NCBI GenBank assembly: GCA_945861585.1
Contig: CAMAVC010000001.1
Span: 69,947-133,946 of the forward strand
Direction: 5' to 3'
DNA length: 64,000 nt
Origin: Planctomicrobium piriforme
GTDB lineage: Bacteria; Planctomycetota; Planctomycetia; Pirellulales; UBA1268
Below the pieces are notes generated by a model that searched no databases, had not been told where the DNA came from, and saw only the letters and a list, made by a program, of their open reading frames with translations. Positions within the stretch are counted from its first letter, which is position 1; each line of letters starts with the position of its first letter. Shown here one piece after another: positions 48,392 to 58,566 of the stretch. Made by a program: the position numbers and the translations under genes.

Positions 48392-49600
48392 TCAGTGGTG
48401 GTCTGCGTGCGTGCGTGCCCAGGCCTCGAGAGCGGCGAATTGCACGGAGAACTCCTGCTCGGTGACACCGAGTGGACTCTTGAAGAAACAGGCGAGCCAC
48501 TCGAGCACGCCGCATTCACCCGCGCGGTGGGCGCGTTCGACGAGCCGCACGAGGTCGATCACCAGTGGTGCCGCCAGAATCGAGTCGCATCCCTGCCAGA
48601 TGAACTGGAACGTCATGGGCGTGCCGAGGAACCCACGGAAGTGGACGTGGTCCCACGCCGTCTTCCAGTCGCCGAGGCTCTGGATGTATTCGATCGACAC
48701 GTGGGTCTGGGGTGGATAGCCGAGGATCGCGGCCAGCAGGTGATCCTTGCTCTTGACCTTCGCGGCCTTGTTGCGTGGATCGTCGAGCACCTTGCCGTCC
48801 ATGTTGCCGAAGATGTTGTGGCCGACCCAGCTCATGACGTCGAGATTGCGGGCCGCGAACATCGGGGCCAATACGCTCTTGAGGAGCGTCTCGCCCGTCT
48901 TGCCGTCGCAGCCGGCATGGGCCGTCTTGTGGTCGCGGGCGAACTGCCGGATGGCCTCCGGCGTGGACCCGGTCGAAGGCGTGAAATTCACGTATGACGC
49001 CCCGGCCTCGATCGCCGCCAGGGCATACAGGCTGCTCGCCGGCAGGGGGCACGCCGCGGCATTGTCGAGCAGTGGCTCGAGCTCCGCCCATCCCGGCGGG
49101 ATCGGGCGGGCTGCGGGCGGCTCGGTCGAGGCGAGGTTGACGACCACGACATGCCCCACGTCCGTAGCGCGGGCGAAGGCTTCGATGTCGGCCCGCACCC
49201 GCGCGATCGCCGCTCGCGGCGTCTCGGCCAGTGCCACGAGCGCCGGGTCGGCAAGCTCGCAGATCTTGTCGCCCGCCGCCACGACGGTGCCCGGCCGCAG
49301 CCGCGCTTCGACGGCCTTGAAGAAAGGTTCGGCACTGGCGAGGAGTTCGGGATCGATCGCCCGGCTCTCCACCCACATGCGCCGCGCCTCGTCGCCGAGC
49401 CTGCCGGGCCGGATGTCGTGTCCGCCCACGACGATGTCGGCACATGGCACGAGCTCGAGCCGTGTGAACGGCTCGAGCTCGGTGACGAGTCCGGTCGAGG
49501 GGATCGCCCCGCGGGAGAGCGCCGCAAGGCCGGTCATCACCGTCGTCGCCACGCCACCTTTCGCGCCGATGATCCACAGACCGAGTGACGGGCGAGCCAT
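48392..49600 (-). CDS. ino1: myo-Inositol-1-phosphate synthase-like protein
   Basis: IIGAKGGVATTVMTGL; YVNFTPSTGS; HAGCDGKTGETLLKSVLAPMFAARNLDVMSWVGHNIFGNMDGKVLDDPRNKAAKVKSKD. Confidence 0.85.
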   Translation of the reverse strand: MARPSLGLWIIGAKGGVATTVMTGLAALSRGAIPSTGLVTELEPFTRLELVPCADIVVGGHDIRPGRLGDEARRMWVESRAIDPELLASAEPFFKAVEARLRPGTVVAAGDKICELADPALVALAETPRAAIARVRADIEAFARATDVGHVVVVNLASTEPPAARPIPPGWAELEPLLDNAAACPLPASSLYALAAIEAGASYVNFTPSTGSTPEAIRQFARDHKTAHAGCDGKTGETLLKSVLAPMFAARNLDVMSWVGHNIFGNMDGKVLDDPRNKAAKVKSKDHLLAAILGYPPQTHVSIEYIQSLGDWKTAWDHVHFRGFLGTPMTFQFIWQGCDSILAAPLVIDLVRLVERAHRAGECGVLEWLACFFKSPLGVTEQEFSVQFAALEAWARTHADHH

Positions 49601-49723
49601 GCGGCACGACTTTCGACGAGACGAGGAGGTGGAGCGACGCGGCTCCGGCGGGTGGGAATCGATTCCGGCGGTGGTATCATACCTCGCTGACGACCTCCAA
49701 CCACGGAGCGCTTGGACCCGGAC

Positions 49724-50923
49724 ATGGGCACCCGAAACAGTCTGCAGTTGGCCCGCCGCATGGCGGCGCTCGAACCCTCGGCCACGCTCGCCATGGCGGC
49801 CCGCGCCCAGGCGCTCGCCGCGTCTGGTGTCGACGTGATCGATCTGTCGGTGGGGGAGCCCGACTTTCCGACGCCGCCCCACATCTGCGCGGCGGCCGAG
49901 GCCGCGATCCGCGCCGGAAAAACGAAATACACGCCAGCGGCCGGGATTCCCGACCTGCGCAAGGCCGTGGCCGCCGACTACACGCGGCGGTCGGGGCTGA
50001 CCGTCACGCCCGCCCAGGTGGTCGTGTCGAACGGCGCCAAACACTCGCTCCACAACGCCTTCATGGCCCTCCTCGACGAGGGCGACGAGGTCGTGGTGCC
50101 CGCGCCCTACTGGGTGAGCTATGCCGAACTCATCAAGCTTTCGGGGGCGAAGCCGGTCCTGATTCCGACCCGGATCGAGGACGACTTCAAGCTGCGGCCG
50201 GAGGCCCTCGCGGCCGCCCTCACGCCGCGCACGCGGATGCTCCTGCTCTGCTCGCCGAGCAATCCCACGGGCGTGGTCTATGCACCCGACGAACTTGCCG
50301 CGCTCGCCGACGTCGCCATCGAGGCCGATCTCGCGGTGATCGCCGACGAGATCTACGATCAGCTCGTGTTCGACGGTCGTCAGTCGCCGTCGTTCCCCAC
50401 GCTCCGGCCCGGTCTCGCCGACCGCACCGTGGTGGTGGCCGGCGTCAGCAAGACCTACTCGATGACCGGCTGGCGGATCGGGTGGACGATCTGCCCCGAA
50501 CCGCTCTCGAAGGCGATCGGCAACCTGCAGAGCCAGGAGACGAGCAATCCGTGCAGCGTGAGCCAGCACGCGGCGCTGGCGGCACTCACCGGCCCGCAGG
50601 AATGCGTGGCCGACATGCGTCGGGCGTTCGAGAAGCGGCGCGACCTCGTGGCCAGCCGGCTGGCGGCGATTCCCGGCGTGCGGCTGCCGGAGATCGGCGG
50701 CGCCTTCTATGCGTTCTTCGACATCAAGGCGGCGCTCGCCCGCGGCACGAACGGCATCACGACGAGTGCGGCCTGGTGCGAGAGCCTGCTCGAAAAGGAG
50801 CACGTGGCGCTCGTGGCCGGGAGCGCCTTCGGCGCCGAGGGGCACGTGCGGATGTCGTTCGCCGCGGCGGAAGAGAAGCTCACGGCGGGCCTCGACCGCA
50901 TCGCGCGATTCCTCGGGGCGTGA
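49724..50923 (+). CDS. aspC: PLP-dependent aspartate aminotransferase (class I/II)
   Basis: VIDLSVGEPDFPTPPHI; NPTGVVY; VIADEIYDQLVFDG; VVVAGVSKTYSMTGWRIGW. Confidence 0.9.
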   Translation: MGTRNSLQLARRMAALEPSATLAMAARAQALAASGVDVIDLSVGEPDFPTPPHICAAAEAAIRAGKTKYTPAAGIPDLRKAVAADYTRRSGLTVTPAQVVVSNGAKHSLHNAFMALLDEGDEVVVPAPYWVSYAELIKLSGAKPVLIPTRIEDDFKLRPEALAAALTPRTRMLLLCSPSNPTGVVYAPDELAALADVAIEADLAVIADEIYDQLVFDGRQSPSFPTLRPGLADRTVVVAGVSKTYSMTGWRIGWTICPEPLSKAIGNLQSQETSNPCSVSQHAALAALTGPQECVADMRRAFEKRRDLVASRLAAIPGVRLPEIGGAFYAFFDIKAALARGTNGITTSAAWCESLLEKEHVALVAGSAFGAEGHVRMSFAAAEEKLTAGLDRIARFLGA

Positions 50924-50930
50924 TGCTTCC

Positions 50931-51656
50931 GTGACGACGCACGCCGAGCCCACCGCGATCGGCATCGTGCTCGCCGGCGGAGCGTCGAGCCGAATGCAGG
51001 CGGCGCCTGTGGCTTCCGGCGAGCGTGGCGACGTGCCGGCCGTGCGCAAAGAATGGCTCGAGATCGGTGGCCGCACGCTCCTGGCTCGGGTGGTCGCGGC
51101 GGTCGCTGCCGAAACGAGCCGGACGATCGTGGTGACGGCACCGGGCAGGCCGTTGCCTCCGCTCGCGCACGCGGTCGAGGTTGTCCACGACACGGCGCCG
51201 AACGCAGGACCGCTCGCGGCGCTCGTCGACGGCCTCCGGGCGATCGGGCCGACCCCTGCCGAGCCCGTCGTCTTCGTGTCGTCGTGCGATCTGCCGCTGC
51301 TCGACGCCGCGGTCGTGCGGCTGCTTGTCGAGCGGGCGGCTGCCAGCGGTGCCGACTGGACCGTGCCCGTGATCGACGATCACCCCCAGGTTCTCGCATC
51401 GGTCGTGCGGCGTACGCTCATCGGGCCGATCACGTCCTGGCTCGAATCGGGGCGGCGCGACCCGCGCGGACTCCTCGCGACGTTGAGACAGCATGCGGCC
51501 ATCCAGCTGTGCACGGTCTCGGCGAGCGAGATCGCCGAGGTCGATCCACGGCTCGACTCGTTTCGCGACATCGACACGCCGGAGGAGCACGTCGAGATGA
51601 TCCGGCAACTGGCCTACGGCGGCCAGGGGGGCACGACCTATACTTCGCCTTCATGA
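50931..51656 (+). CDS. mobA: Molybdenum cofactor guanylyltransferase-like protein
   Basis: GTG start; IGIVLAGGASSRMQ; GPLAALVDGLRAI; VVFVSSCDLPLLD; DSFRDIDTPEEH. Confidence 0.8.
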   Translation: MTTHAEPTAIGIVLAGGASSRMQAAPVASGERGDVPAVRKEWLEIGGRTLLARVVAAVAAETSRTIVVTAPGRPLPPLAHAVEVVHDTAPNAGPLAALVDGLRAIGPTPAEPVVFVSSCDLPLLDAAVVRLLVERAAASGADWTVPVIDDHPQVLASVVRRTLIGPITSWLESGRRDPRGLLATLRQHAAIQLCTVSASEIAEVDPRLDSFRDIDTPEEHVEMIRQLAYGGQGGTTYTSPS

Positions 51657-54600
51657 AGGCGCGTTCTTTCCGACACTCTGCCGGCGGCCGGCCGCGGCGC
51701 GGCGCCGTCTTCGCGCTCGCGGCGCTCGCCGTGCTGCTCGGGGGCGCGTGGCTTCTGCCGGGCGTGCTCGTGCTCACCGATCTGCGCGACCGGCCGCTCC
51801 AGGCGGCGTTCGCCGGCATCGCCGGCACCGCGACGAGCCGCAGCGCCACCTGGAACTGGCTCGGCGGGATCGAGTATCACGACGTCGTGCTTGCCGATCA
51901 GAAGGGCCGAGCGGTGGTCGCCGTGCCACGGATCGTGATCGAACGCGGGCTCGCGGCCCTCGTGCTCGATCCGCGGGATCTCGGCACGGTGCGGCTGGTC
52001 GGCGGTGACGCCTTCGTCGAGGTGCGACCCGGTGGAAGCACGATCGAAGACCTGCTCGCGCCGTGGCTGGCGACCCTCGCGGAACCGACCGGAGCGGCGG
52101 TGTCGTTCGAGCTCGAGGTGCTCGACGGTGCGATCGAGCTGGTCGATCTCACCCGCCGCGATGCCTGGCGGGTGACCGACCTTGCGGTGGCCGGCCGGGT
52201 GATTCACGGCACCCTGGCGGCTGGCTGGGCGGTGTCGGGCCGCGTCGTGCATGCCGGCGAGCCGCTCCGCGATCGGGCGGCGACGGCTTCCGCACCCGCC
52301 AAGGGCCCCGTTCGTCTCGACCGGGCGACGATCGCCGCAGCGGCGACGGCCGCGCTCACGCGCGACGGCGGCTGGACCGTGTCGGCAGCTCCCGGAGCGG
52401 CTGGCGACGCGTGTCGCCCGATCGCCGTGGCGGCCACGCGCGTGCCGCTCGGCATCTCGAGCGTGTGGGCCACGCGGTTCATGACCCCGTACCTGGCCGA
52501 CGGCCTGGCCGACGTGCGGCTCGATATGGCAGTGCCGATCGCAGAGGCGCCGCCTGCGGTGGCGACAGCCACTGGCGATCGGCAACACATTCCGTGGCAG
52601 ATCGCCGGCACCGTCGGAGTGCGGCAGTTCGCCCTCTGCGCAGCCGACACGCTCACGGAACTGTTCGTCGTCGAACAGTGCGAGGCTCCGCTCGACCTGG
52701 CCTTCGACGGGGCGTCGTTGTCGATCCGCACGTTCAAGGCGTCGTCTCCGTTGTTCAAGGCGGAGGCGTCGGGGCGGATCGGACTGCCGATGCAGGGAGC
52801 GTGGGCCTGGGGTGACGCGCTGTTGGCAGACAATTTCGCGATCGCCGCGTCCGTCGATCTTGCGGCGGCGTCCCGCTCGACACCCGGCGGGCTCCAGGTG
52901 CGCGAGGACGTCGAAGTGACCGGTGGACAGCTCGAGTTGATGGCAAGCGCCCGCAGCGACGGGTCGGACCGCGTCCTCGAACTGCAGGCCTCGGCCCGAG
53001 ACCTCGCCGCTGTGCAGGGCGAGCGGCAGCTGCGGTGGAATCAGCCATTTTCGGCATGGTTGCGTGGTCGAAGGCGTGCGGCCCCGGACGCGACGTTCGA
53101 GATCGAGGAGGCAAAAGTCGCGTCGAGCGCCGTCGAACTCTCCGCATCGGGCAACGCCGAGGCGCTGGCCGTCCAGTGGACAGCTGATCTCGAGAAGCTC
53201 GTGACGGAGGTGGCCGAGGTGGTCGATGTCGCGGGGATGGCGCTCGCGGGCAGCGCCCGCGGGCGGCTCGATCTCGAGGCCACCGGGCAGCCCGGCGCGT
53301 CGACGGCCAGGCTTTCCGCGAGCCTGGCACAATTCGCCTGTGTGCTGCCAAACCGCACCGTATGGCGCGACGACGAGATCGTGCTCGAGGCCGAGGGCAG
53401 CGGCAGTCTCGTGGCCGGGGCGGCGGTGGTCGATGCCTGCCGCGGCGTGGTGCGGTCGGGCGATGATTCACTCGAACTCACGCAGACAGGCGGTGCCCTC
53501 GTGAACCTCGCCGCACTCTGGCCGTCGCGGTCTTCCGGTGCCGCGGCCCGGATCTTGCAGCCGGCGCCGCAGTCCGACGGTGTCTCGGCCGATGTCACGG
53601 TGGCCGGAGACCTCGGCCGTTGGCAGGCGCGGCTGGCGGCGCTTCCGGGCGGCTGGCATGTGGCCGGCTGGCAACTCGGGGGCCACCTCAAAGGATCGGC
53701 AGCCCTGGCCATCAAAGAGGAAGGGTGGCAGGTGACACGGGCCGGCGCGGAAATCGAGAAGCTCACCGCCTCGGGCGCTGGTCGGCAGATCGTGGAGCCG
53801 CGGCTCGTCGCCACCGGCGCCGGGATGGTCGATCCGGTGCGTGGCCTGTGCTCGATCTCGTCGGCGGAAGTCCTTACGGCGACGATGTCGCTGCGGACCG
53901 GTGGCCTCGTGCTGCGATCCACGGCGACCCCGGCCGCCGCGCTTGACCGCGTGCGGGGCAAACTCCAGTGGCAGGCCGACGTGGCCCGGCTCGAAAAGTG
54001 GCTCGTGCCACTCGCCACGGCCGAGGCATGGCCCGCGACCGGCCGCGCCTGGGGCACGCTCGAAGTGCTCGACACTCCCACGGGAACGAACCTGCTGGTC
54101 GACGCCACGGGCAATCAATTGACGCTCGCCCGCGGCCGCTCGTCCGGCGGCGTGGAGCGGATGTGGGTGGAGCCACGGGCGCGGCTGCTCGTCGAGGTCA
54201 CCAGACCCTCGGCCACCGAGGGCAGGGATCGGCTCGTCGTCAATCGTGTGAGTCTGGATTCGGCCACGTTCGCGGTGGCTGCCGCTGGCGGCGTCGACGA
54301 TCTTTCCGCGCGTCAGGTGGCGACGCTCGCCGGCACGGCGACCTACGACTGGGATCTGGTCTCCCGGCTGCTGACCCCCGTCACCGGCGGCCGGCTGCGC
54401 CTCACGGGAGCGGGTTCCCGTCCGGTGATGGTGCGTGTGCCTCTCGATGCAGTCGCCGAGGCGTTCGCGCCGTTGTGGCCGGCAGCCGGGGCGAGCCAGA
54501 TCGCCCAGCGGGCGGCGTCGGCAAAGCGGCCCGGCGACGTGCCCCTGCCCGGCGACTGGCTCTCGGCCATGCGTGGTCGCGACGACGCCCCGGATGCGCC

Positions 54601-55537
54601 GCGGGTCGCCCCGGTCACGCTGCCTGTCACGCCGCAGGCGCCCCCGGCCGCCGCATGGCTCGGCAGTCTCTCGGCGGAAACGTCGGCGACGTGGGCCGCC
54701 GCCGAGGTCGACGGGTTTCAGATCGACCCGGGGGCGATGGATGTGCGGCTCTACGAAGGGCAGCTGACCTTCGGCCCCTTCGATCTTGCCGCATCGGGTG
54801 GACGCCTGCGCGGGGCTCCCTGGATCAAGCTCCTGCCGCTGCCGGGCGAGCTGGTCGTGCCGCCGGGCCGCGTGATCGACCGCGTGCCACTCTCGGGCCG
54901 GTTCTGCGAGGAGTGGATCTCGTGGGTGACGCCGCTCGTGGGTCGCTCGACCCATACGCAGGGCGTGGTGAGCATCGACCTGGCGGGGGCCCGGGTGCCG
55001 CTGGCCGACCCGTTCGGCGGGGAGCTCGCCGGGCAGCTCATCTTCGAGAATACGGAGGTCACGCCCGGCGAACGGCTCGGCCCGCTGACCACCCTGATGG
55101 TGAAGCTCCAGACGCTCGTCGATCCACGGTTCGCCTTCGGCGACAAGGTGGTTCTGATGCGGGTGCGGCCGGAGCCCGTGCGGATGCGGCTCGCCGACCG
55201 GCGGCTGTGGCACGAGGGCCTCGTGATGGAGATGGGACAGCTCGTCATCCGGTCGTCCGGCAGCGTCGGTGCCGATGGCACGCTCGCGATGGCCGCCGAG
55301 GTGTCGTTCCGCGGAGACATCGCCGGCTCGACACCGGTCGTCGGCCAACTGTTGCGCACACCGCTCGTGATCCCGCTCAAAGGCACCGTGGCCCGGCCGC
55401 AGTTCGATGCCCGGGCGATCGACCAGATCGTGGGCAGGATCGTGGAGAACACGGCCGAGGCCGTGATCACCGACGGCCTGAGCCGTGGGCTCGAGCAACT
55501 GTTCGGCAACCCGCCGCCCGCCGCCCCGCCGCCGTGA
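51653..55537 (+). CDS. Large AsmA/DUF3971-like envelope protein (about 1294 aa)
   Basis: N-terminal TM; long Ala/Val-rich beta-rich body; C-terminal GTLAMAAEVSFRGDIAGSTPVVGQLLRTPLVIPLKGTVARPQFDARAIDQIVGRIVENTAEAVITDGLSRGLEQLFG. ATGA overlap with mobA. Confidence 0.65.
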   Translation: MKARSFRHSAGGRPRRGAVFALAALAVLLGGAWLLPGVLVLTDLRDRPLQAAFAGIAGTATSRSATWNWLGGIEYHDVVLADQKGRAVVAVPRIVIERGLAALVLDPRDLGTVRLVGGDAFVEVRPGGSTIEDLLAPWLATLAEPTGAAVSFELEVLDGAIELVDLTRRDAWRVTDLAVAGRVIHGTLAAGWAVSGRVVHAGEPLRDRAATASAPAKGPVRLDRATIAAAATAALTRDGGWTVSAAPGAAGDACRPIAVAATRVPLGISSVWATRFMTPYLADGLADVRLDMAVPIAEAPPAVATATGDRQHIPWQIAGTVGVRQFALCAADTLTELFVVEQCEAPLDLAFDGASLSIRTFKASSPLFKAEASGRIGLPMQGAWAWGDALLADNFAIAASVDLAAASRSTPGGLQVREDVEVTGGQLELMASARSDGSDRVLELQASARDLAAVQGERQLRWNQPFSAWLRGRRRAAPDATFEIEEAKVASSAVELSASGNAEALAVQWTADLEKLVTEVAEVVDVAGMALAGSARGRLDLEATGQPGASTARLSASLAQFACVLPNRTVWRDDEIVLEAEGSGSLVAGAAVVDACRGVVRSGDDSLELTQTGGALVNLAALWPSRSSGAAARILQPAPQSDGVSADVTVAGDLGRWQARLAALPGGWHVAGWQLGGHLKGSAALAIKEEGWQVTRAGAEIEKLTASGAGRQIVEPRLVATGAGMVDPVRGLCSISSAEVLTATMSLRTGGLVLRSTATPAAALDRVRGKLQWQADVARLEKWLVPLATAEAWPATGRAWGTLEVLDTPTGTNLLVDATGNQLTLARGRSSGGVERMWVEPRARLLVEVTRPSATEGRDRLVVNRVSLDSATFAVAAAGGVDDLSARQVATLAGTATYDWDLVSRLLTPVTGGRLRLTGAGSRPVMVRVPLDAVAEAFAPLWPAAGASQIAQRAASAKRPGDVPLPGDWLSAMRGRDDAPDAPRVAPVTLPVTPQAPPAAAWLGSLSAETSATWAAAEVDGFQIDPGAMDVRLYEGQLTFGPFDLAASGGRLRGAPWIKLLPLPGELVVPPGRVIDRVPLSGRFCEEWISWVTPLVGRSTHTQGVVSIDLAGARVPLADPFGGELAGQLIFENTEVTPGERLGPLTTLMVKLQTLVDPRFAFGDKVVLMRVRPEPVRMRLADRRLWHEGLVMEMGQLVIRSSGSVGADGTLAMAAEVSFRGDIAGSTPVVGQLLRTPLVIPLKGTVARPQFDARAIDQIVGRIVENTAEAVITDGLSRGLEQLFGNPPPAAPPP

Positions 55538-56879
55538 CCGTCGCGCCGTCGCACCCCCGCACGATCCGCCGCTCCATGCCCCGCACGAGCCGTTCGAGTG
55601 TTTTGCGGTAGGAGAAGTGCTCCACCTCGAGATGGTGGCGGGGTGAATCGACGTACCGGATTGGCCCCGGCTCGGCCGCCCGCTGCCGCTGGCGATAGAG
55701 CCAGGCTGCCGCCTGCGGTGCGACCCGCGCGGCGCGGGCCAACCGGGCGACGAGCTGGGCCTGCACATCGGTGATCCCCCACTGGCCGCTGTCGGGCTGG
55801 ATGAGCCCCACGACGGCGAGGTCATCGTGCGTCGGGTGCAGGAGATTCATGAACAGTCGTGGGACGCCATCGACGACGGCCAGATGCTCCGGAGCGATGA
55901 AGGGGTGTTCGATCCGGTAGCCAGTGGCACAGATTACGACGTCGAACGCCGCACGGCTGCCATCGGCAAACACGACCTCATCACCGGCGAAGGCCGCCAC
56001 GTCGCCGGCCGGTGCGAGCACCCCCGCATCGATCCGGGAGAAGAGCTCATCGTTGACGACAGGGTGGGTTTCGAAGAGCCGATGGTCGGGCCGGCGCAGG
56101 CCGTGCCGCCACGGCAGGCCGATGGTGCGGTCGATCATGCGCAGGCTCACGAGCCGGCGCAGCCAGAGCGGTGCCCGCATGGCGAGGAGCCGCTCTCCGC
56201 GGACGTCGGCAGGCCGTCCGAGGATGAAGCGGGGCACGACGTGGTAGCCGCGGCGGGTGGAGTGCACGGTGCGCGCGGCGTGGTGCGACACCTCGACGGC
56301 GATGTCGCAGCCGGAGTTGCCGCCACCGATCACGAGCACCCGCTTGCCCGCGATGGCCACCGGGTGCGTTGGCGACTTGTAGCCGGCGGCGTGGAGGAAC
56401 GCGCCGGTGAACGTGCCGGGCACGGCGGGCCAGCGCGGCTCGCGATTGTGCCCCGACGCGATCACGACGCCGGCGTAGCGGGTCGTGGTGCCGGCGGAGG
56501 TGGTCACGAGCCAGCCGGGCAGGCCGTCGCCCGGCCGCTCGATGCGCTCTGCGCCCACGCCGAACCGCACGTGCTCGAGCAGTCCGAAGTGGCGGGCATA
56601 GCCTTCGAGGTAGGCGAGGCACTGGCGGTGATCGGGATAGGCGGGCCACTCGCGCGGCAGCGGATAATCGACGAACTGGGTGAGCCGCTTCGAACTGATG
56701 AGGCGGGTCGAGGCGAACACGCGCGCCGACGGCGAGCCGAACCGCCAGTTGCCGCCGGGGCCGTCCTCACGTTCGAGGCACTCCGCCGCGATCCCCACGC
56801 CGCGTAGGTTTTTGAGGGCCGTGAGCCCCGACGGGCCGGCGCCGATCACGCACCAGCGGTCGCTCGGGTCAGCAGGCAT
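55467..56879 (-). CDS. Flavin-containing monooxygenase-like FAD/NAD(P) oxidoreductase
   Basis: CVIGAGPSGLTALKNLRGVGI; VLVIGGGNSGCDIAVEVSHHA; DVVICATGYRIEHPFI. Confidence 0.88.
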   Translation of the reverse strand: MPADPSDRWCVIGAGPSGLTALKNLRGVGIAAECLEREDGPGGNWRFGSPSARVFASTRLISSKRLTQFVDYPLPREWPAYPDHRQCLAYLEGYARHFGLLEHVRFGVGAERIERPGDGLPGWLVTTSAGTTTRYAGVVIASGHNREPRWPAVPGTFTGAFLHAAGYKSPTHPVAIAGKRVLVIGGGNSGCDIAVEVSHHAARTVHSTRRGYHVVPRFILGRPADVRGERLLAMRAPLWLRRLVSLRMIDRTIGLPWRHGLRRPDHRLFETHPVVNDELFSRIDAGVLAPAGDVAAFAGDEVVFADGSRAAFDVVICATGYRIEHPFIAPEHLAVVDGVPRLFMNLLHPTHDDLAVVGLIQPDSGQWGITDVQAQLVARLARAARVAPQAAAWLYRQRQRAAEPGPIRYVDSPRHHLEVEHFSYRKTLERLVRGMERRIVRGCDGATVTAAGRRAAGCRTVARAHGSGRR

Positions 56880-58095
56880 GGGCGGCGAGCACCTTTGCGA
56901 GGCGGGCGAGGTCGCGCGGCTCGTGGAGCCACGACAGACTCACGCGCACGAGGCTGCCGCCTGCCGGCACGCTTGGCGGCCGGATCGCCGGCACGAAGAA
57001 ACCTTCGTCGAAAAGCTGTTCGGCGAGGTTCACGGCGGCGTGCGGTGCGCCCACGATCACCGGCACGATCTGGGCTTCAGCACCGCCGATGTCGAGGCCG
57101 GCGTGCCGCAGCCGCGCGGTGAAGTCTGCGGCTCGGACGACGAGATCGCGGCGTCGGTCGGGCTCTTGCTCCACGAGGGCGATGGCCCGCGTCGCCGCCG
57201 CGGCCACCCCGGGCGGATGAGCGGTAGAAAACATCCAGGCTCGCGCCTTGTGCCGCAGCCAGTGGATGAACGTGGCGTTGCCGGCGACGAACCCGCCTGC
57301 TGCACCGAGCGCCTTCGAGAGGGTGCCCACGCGCACGTGGACGCCGTCGGCCGTGGCCGTCTCTTCGACGAGGCCGCTGCCCCGGGCACCGAACACGCCG
57401 GTGGCATGGGCCTCGTCGACGAGCAGCATCGCAGAGTGCTTACGGGCCAGGTCAGCGAGCCCCGCGAGCGGCGCGATCGTGCCATCCATCGAGAACAGCG
57501 TGTCGGTGACGATCAGACGGCGGCGGGCGTCACGGGCCGTGGTCAAGAGCGCGTCGAGGGCGGCGAGGTCGCGATGGGGAAAGATGCCGATCCGGGCCCG
57601 GGAGAGCCGGCAGCCGTCGATGATGCTCGCATGGTTGCGTTCGTCGCTGGCGATGAAGTCTTCGGCACCGGCGAGGGCGGCGATCGTGGCAGTGTTGGCC
57701 GCATAGCCGCTCGGGAAGACGAGCGCCGCCTCGACGCCGAGCAGCCTCGCGAGCGATAGCTCGAGTACTTCATGGGCCTGCGAGTGACCGCTCACGAGCG
57801 GGCTGGCGCCAGCGCCGAAGCCCTCGGCGCATGAACCTTTCGATGCGGCTTTCGTGAGCCGCACGTCGCCGGCATACCCGAGATAGTCGTTGGAGCCGAA
57901 GTTGACGAGCGTGCGGCCATCGAGACACACCTCGCCTGCCTGCCGCCCCTCCCGCACGCGGGCGGGGCGTTCGAGGCCCGCGGCACGCAGGGCGTCGATC
58001 TCTCCCTCGATCCACGCGAGGGCCTCCGGGAGCGGACCGACGCTCGGTGCGGCAGCGGGCGCGGACGTGTCGATGCGGCAGGGCATGCCCGCCAT
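56869..58095 (-). CDS. bioF: 8-amino-7-oxononanoate synthase-like alpha-oxoamine synthase
   Basis: NFGSNDYLGYAGD; FPSGYAANTATIAALAG; DERNHASIIDGCRLSRA; DTLFSMDGTIAPL; LLVDEAHATGVFG; GTLSKALGAAGGFVAG. Confidence 0.85.
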   Translation of the reverse strand: MAGMPCRIDTSAPAAAPSVGPLPEALAWIEGEIDALRAAGLERPARVREGRQAGEVCLDGRTLVNFGSNDYLGYAGDVRLTKAASKGSCAEGFGAGASPLVSGHSQAHEVLELSLARLLGVEAALVFPSGYAANTATIAALAGAEDFIASDERNHASIIDGCRLSRARIGIFPHRDLAALDALLTTARDARRRLIVTDTLFSMDGTIAPLAGLADLARKHSAMLLVDEAHATGVFGARGSGLVEETATADGVHVRVGTLSKALGAAGGFVAGNATFIHWLRHKARAWMFSTAHPPGVAAAATRAIALVEQEPDRRRDLVVRAADFTARLRHAGLDIGGAEAQIVPVIVGAPHAAVNLAEQLFDEGFFVPAIRPPSVPAGGSLVRVSLSWLHEPRDLARLAKVLAAHAC

Positions 58096-58562
58096 TATGA
58101 CCGCTGGGCGGCCAGGTGCTCGATCATGCGAAACTCGGCCGCGGTGACGGGCGTGACCGACAGCCGGCTGCCCCGTCGCAAGAGTTCCATCCCGGCGAGG
58201 GCCTTCACGCCCCGCAGCTCGTCGAGCGGCACCTCACGGTGAAAGACCTGCATGAGTTTCACGTCGACCATCGACCACACGGGGTTCTCGGGCGACGCCT
58301 TTGGGTCGTGATAGTCGCTCTTCTTGTCCCAGGCGGTCGGATCGGGATAGGCCTCACGAACGACCTCGACGACGCCCGCCACGCCGGGTGGATCAGCGTT
58401 CGAGTGGTAGAAGAGAGCCCGATCGCCCTGCTTCATCGCCCGGAGAAAGTTGCGCGCCTGGTAGTTGCGCACGCCCTCCCAGTGCGTCGTCTTCCGCGGG
58501 CTCTTGGCGAGATCGCGGATCGAAAACACGTCGGGCTCGCTCTTGATCAGCCAGTGCTGCAT
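58095..58562 (-). CDS. EVE domain protein
   Basis: MQHWLIKSEPDVFSIRDLAKSPRKTTHWEGVRNYQARNFLRAMKQGDRALFYHSNADPPGVAGVVEVVREAYPDPTAWD, characteristic of the EVE/thymocyte nuclear protein family. Confidence 0.93.
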   Translation of the reverse strand: MQHWLIKSEPDVFSIRDLAKSPRKTTHWEGVRNYQARNFLRAMKQGDRALFYHSNADPPGVAGVVEVVREAYPDPTAWDKKSDYHDPKASPENPVWSMVDVKLMQVFHREVPLDELRGVKALAGMELLRRGSRLSVTPVTAAEFRMIEHLAAQRS

Positions 58563-58566
58563 GCAC

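Noticed and set aside
51638-55825. Long minus-strand ORFs (564 and 785 aa) antisense to the AsmA-like gene
   Set aside because: Arg/His-rich shadow ORFs without domains; plus strand has coherent start, SD context and TM/envelope features.
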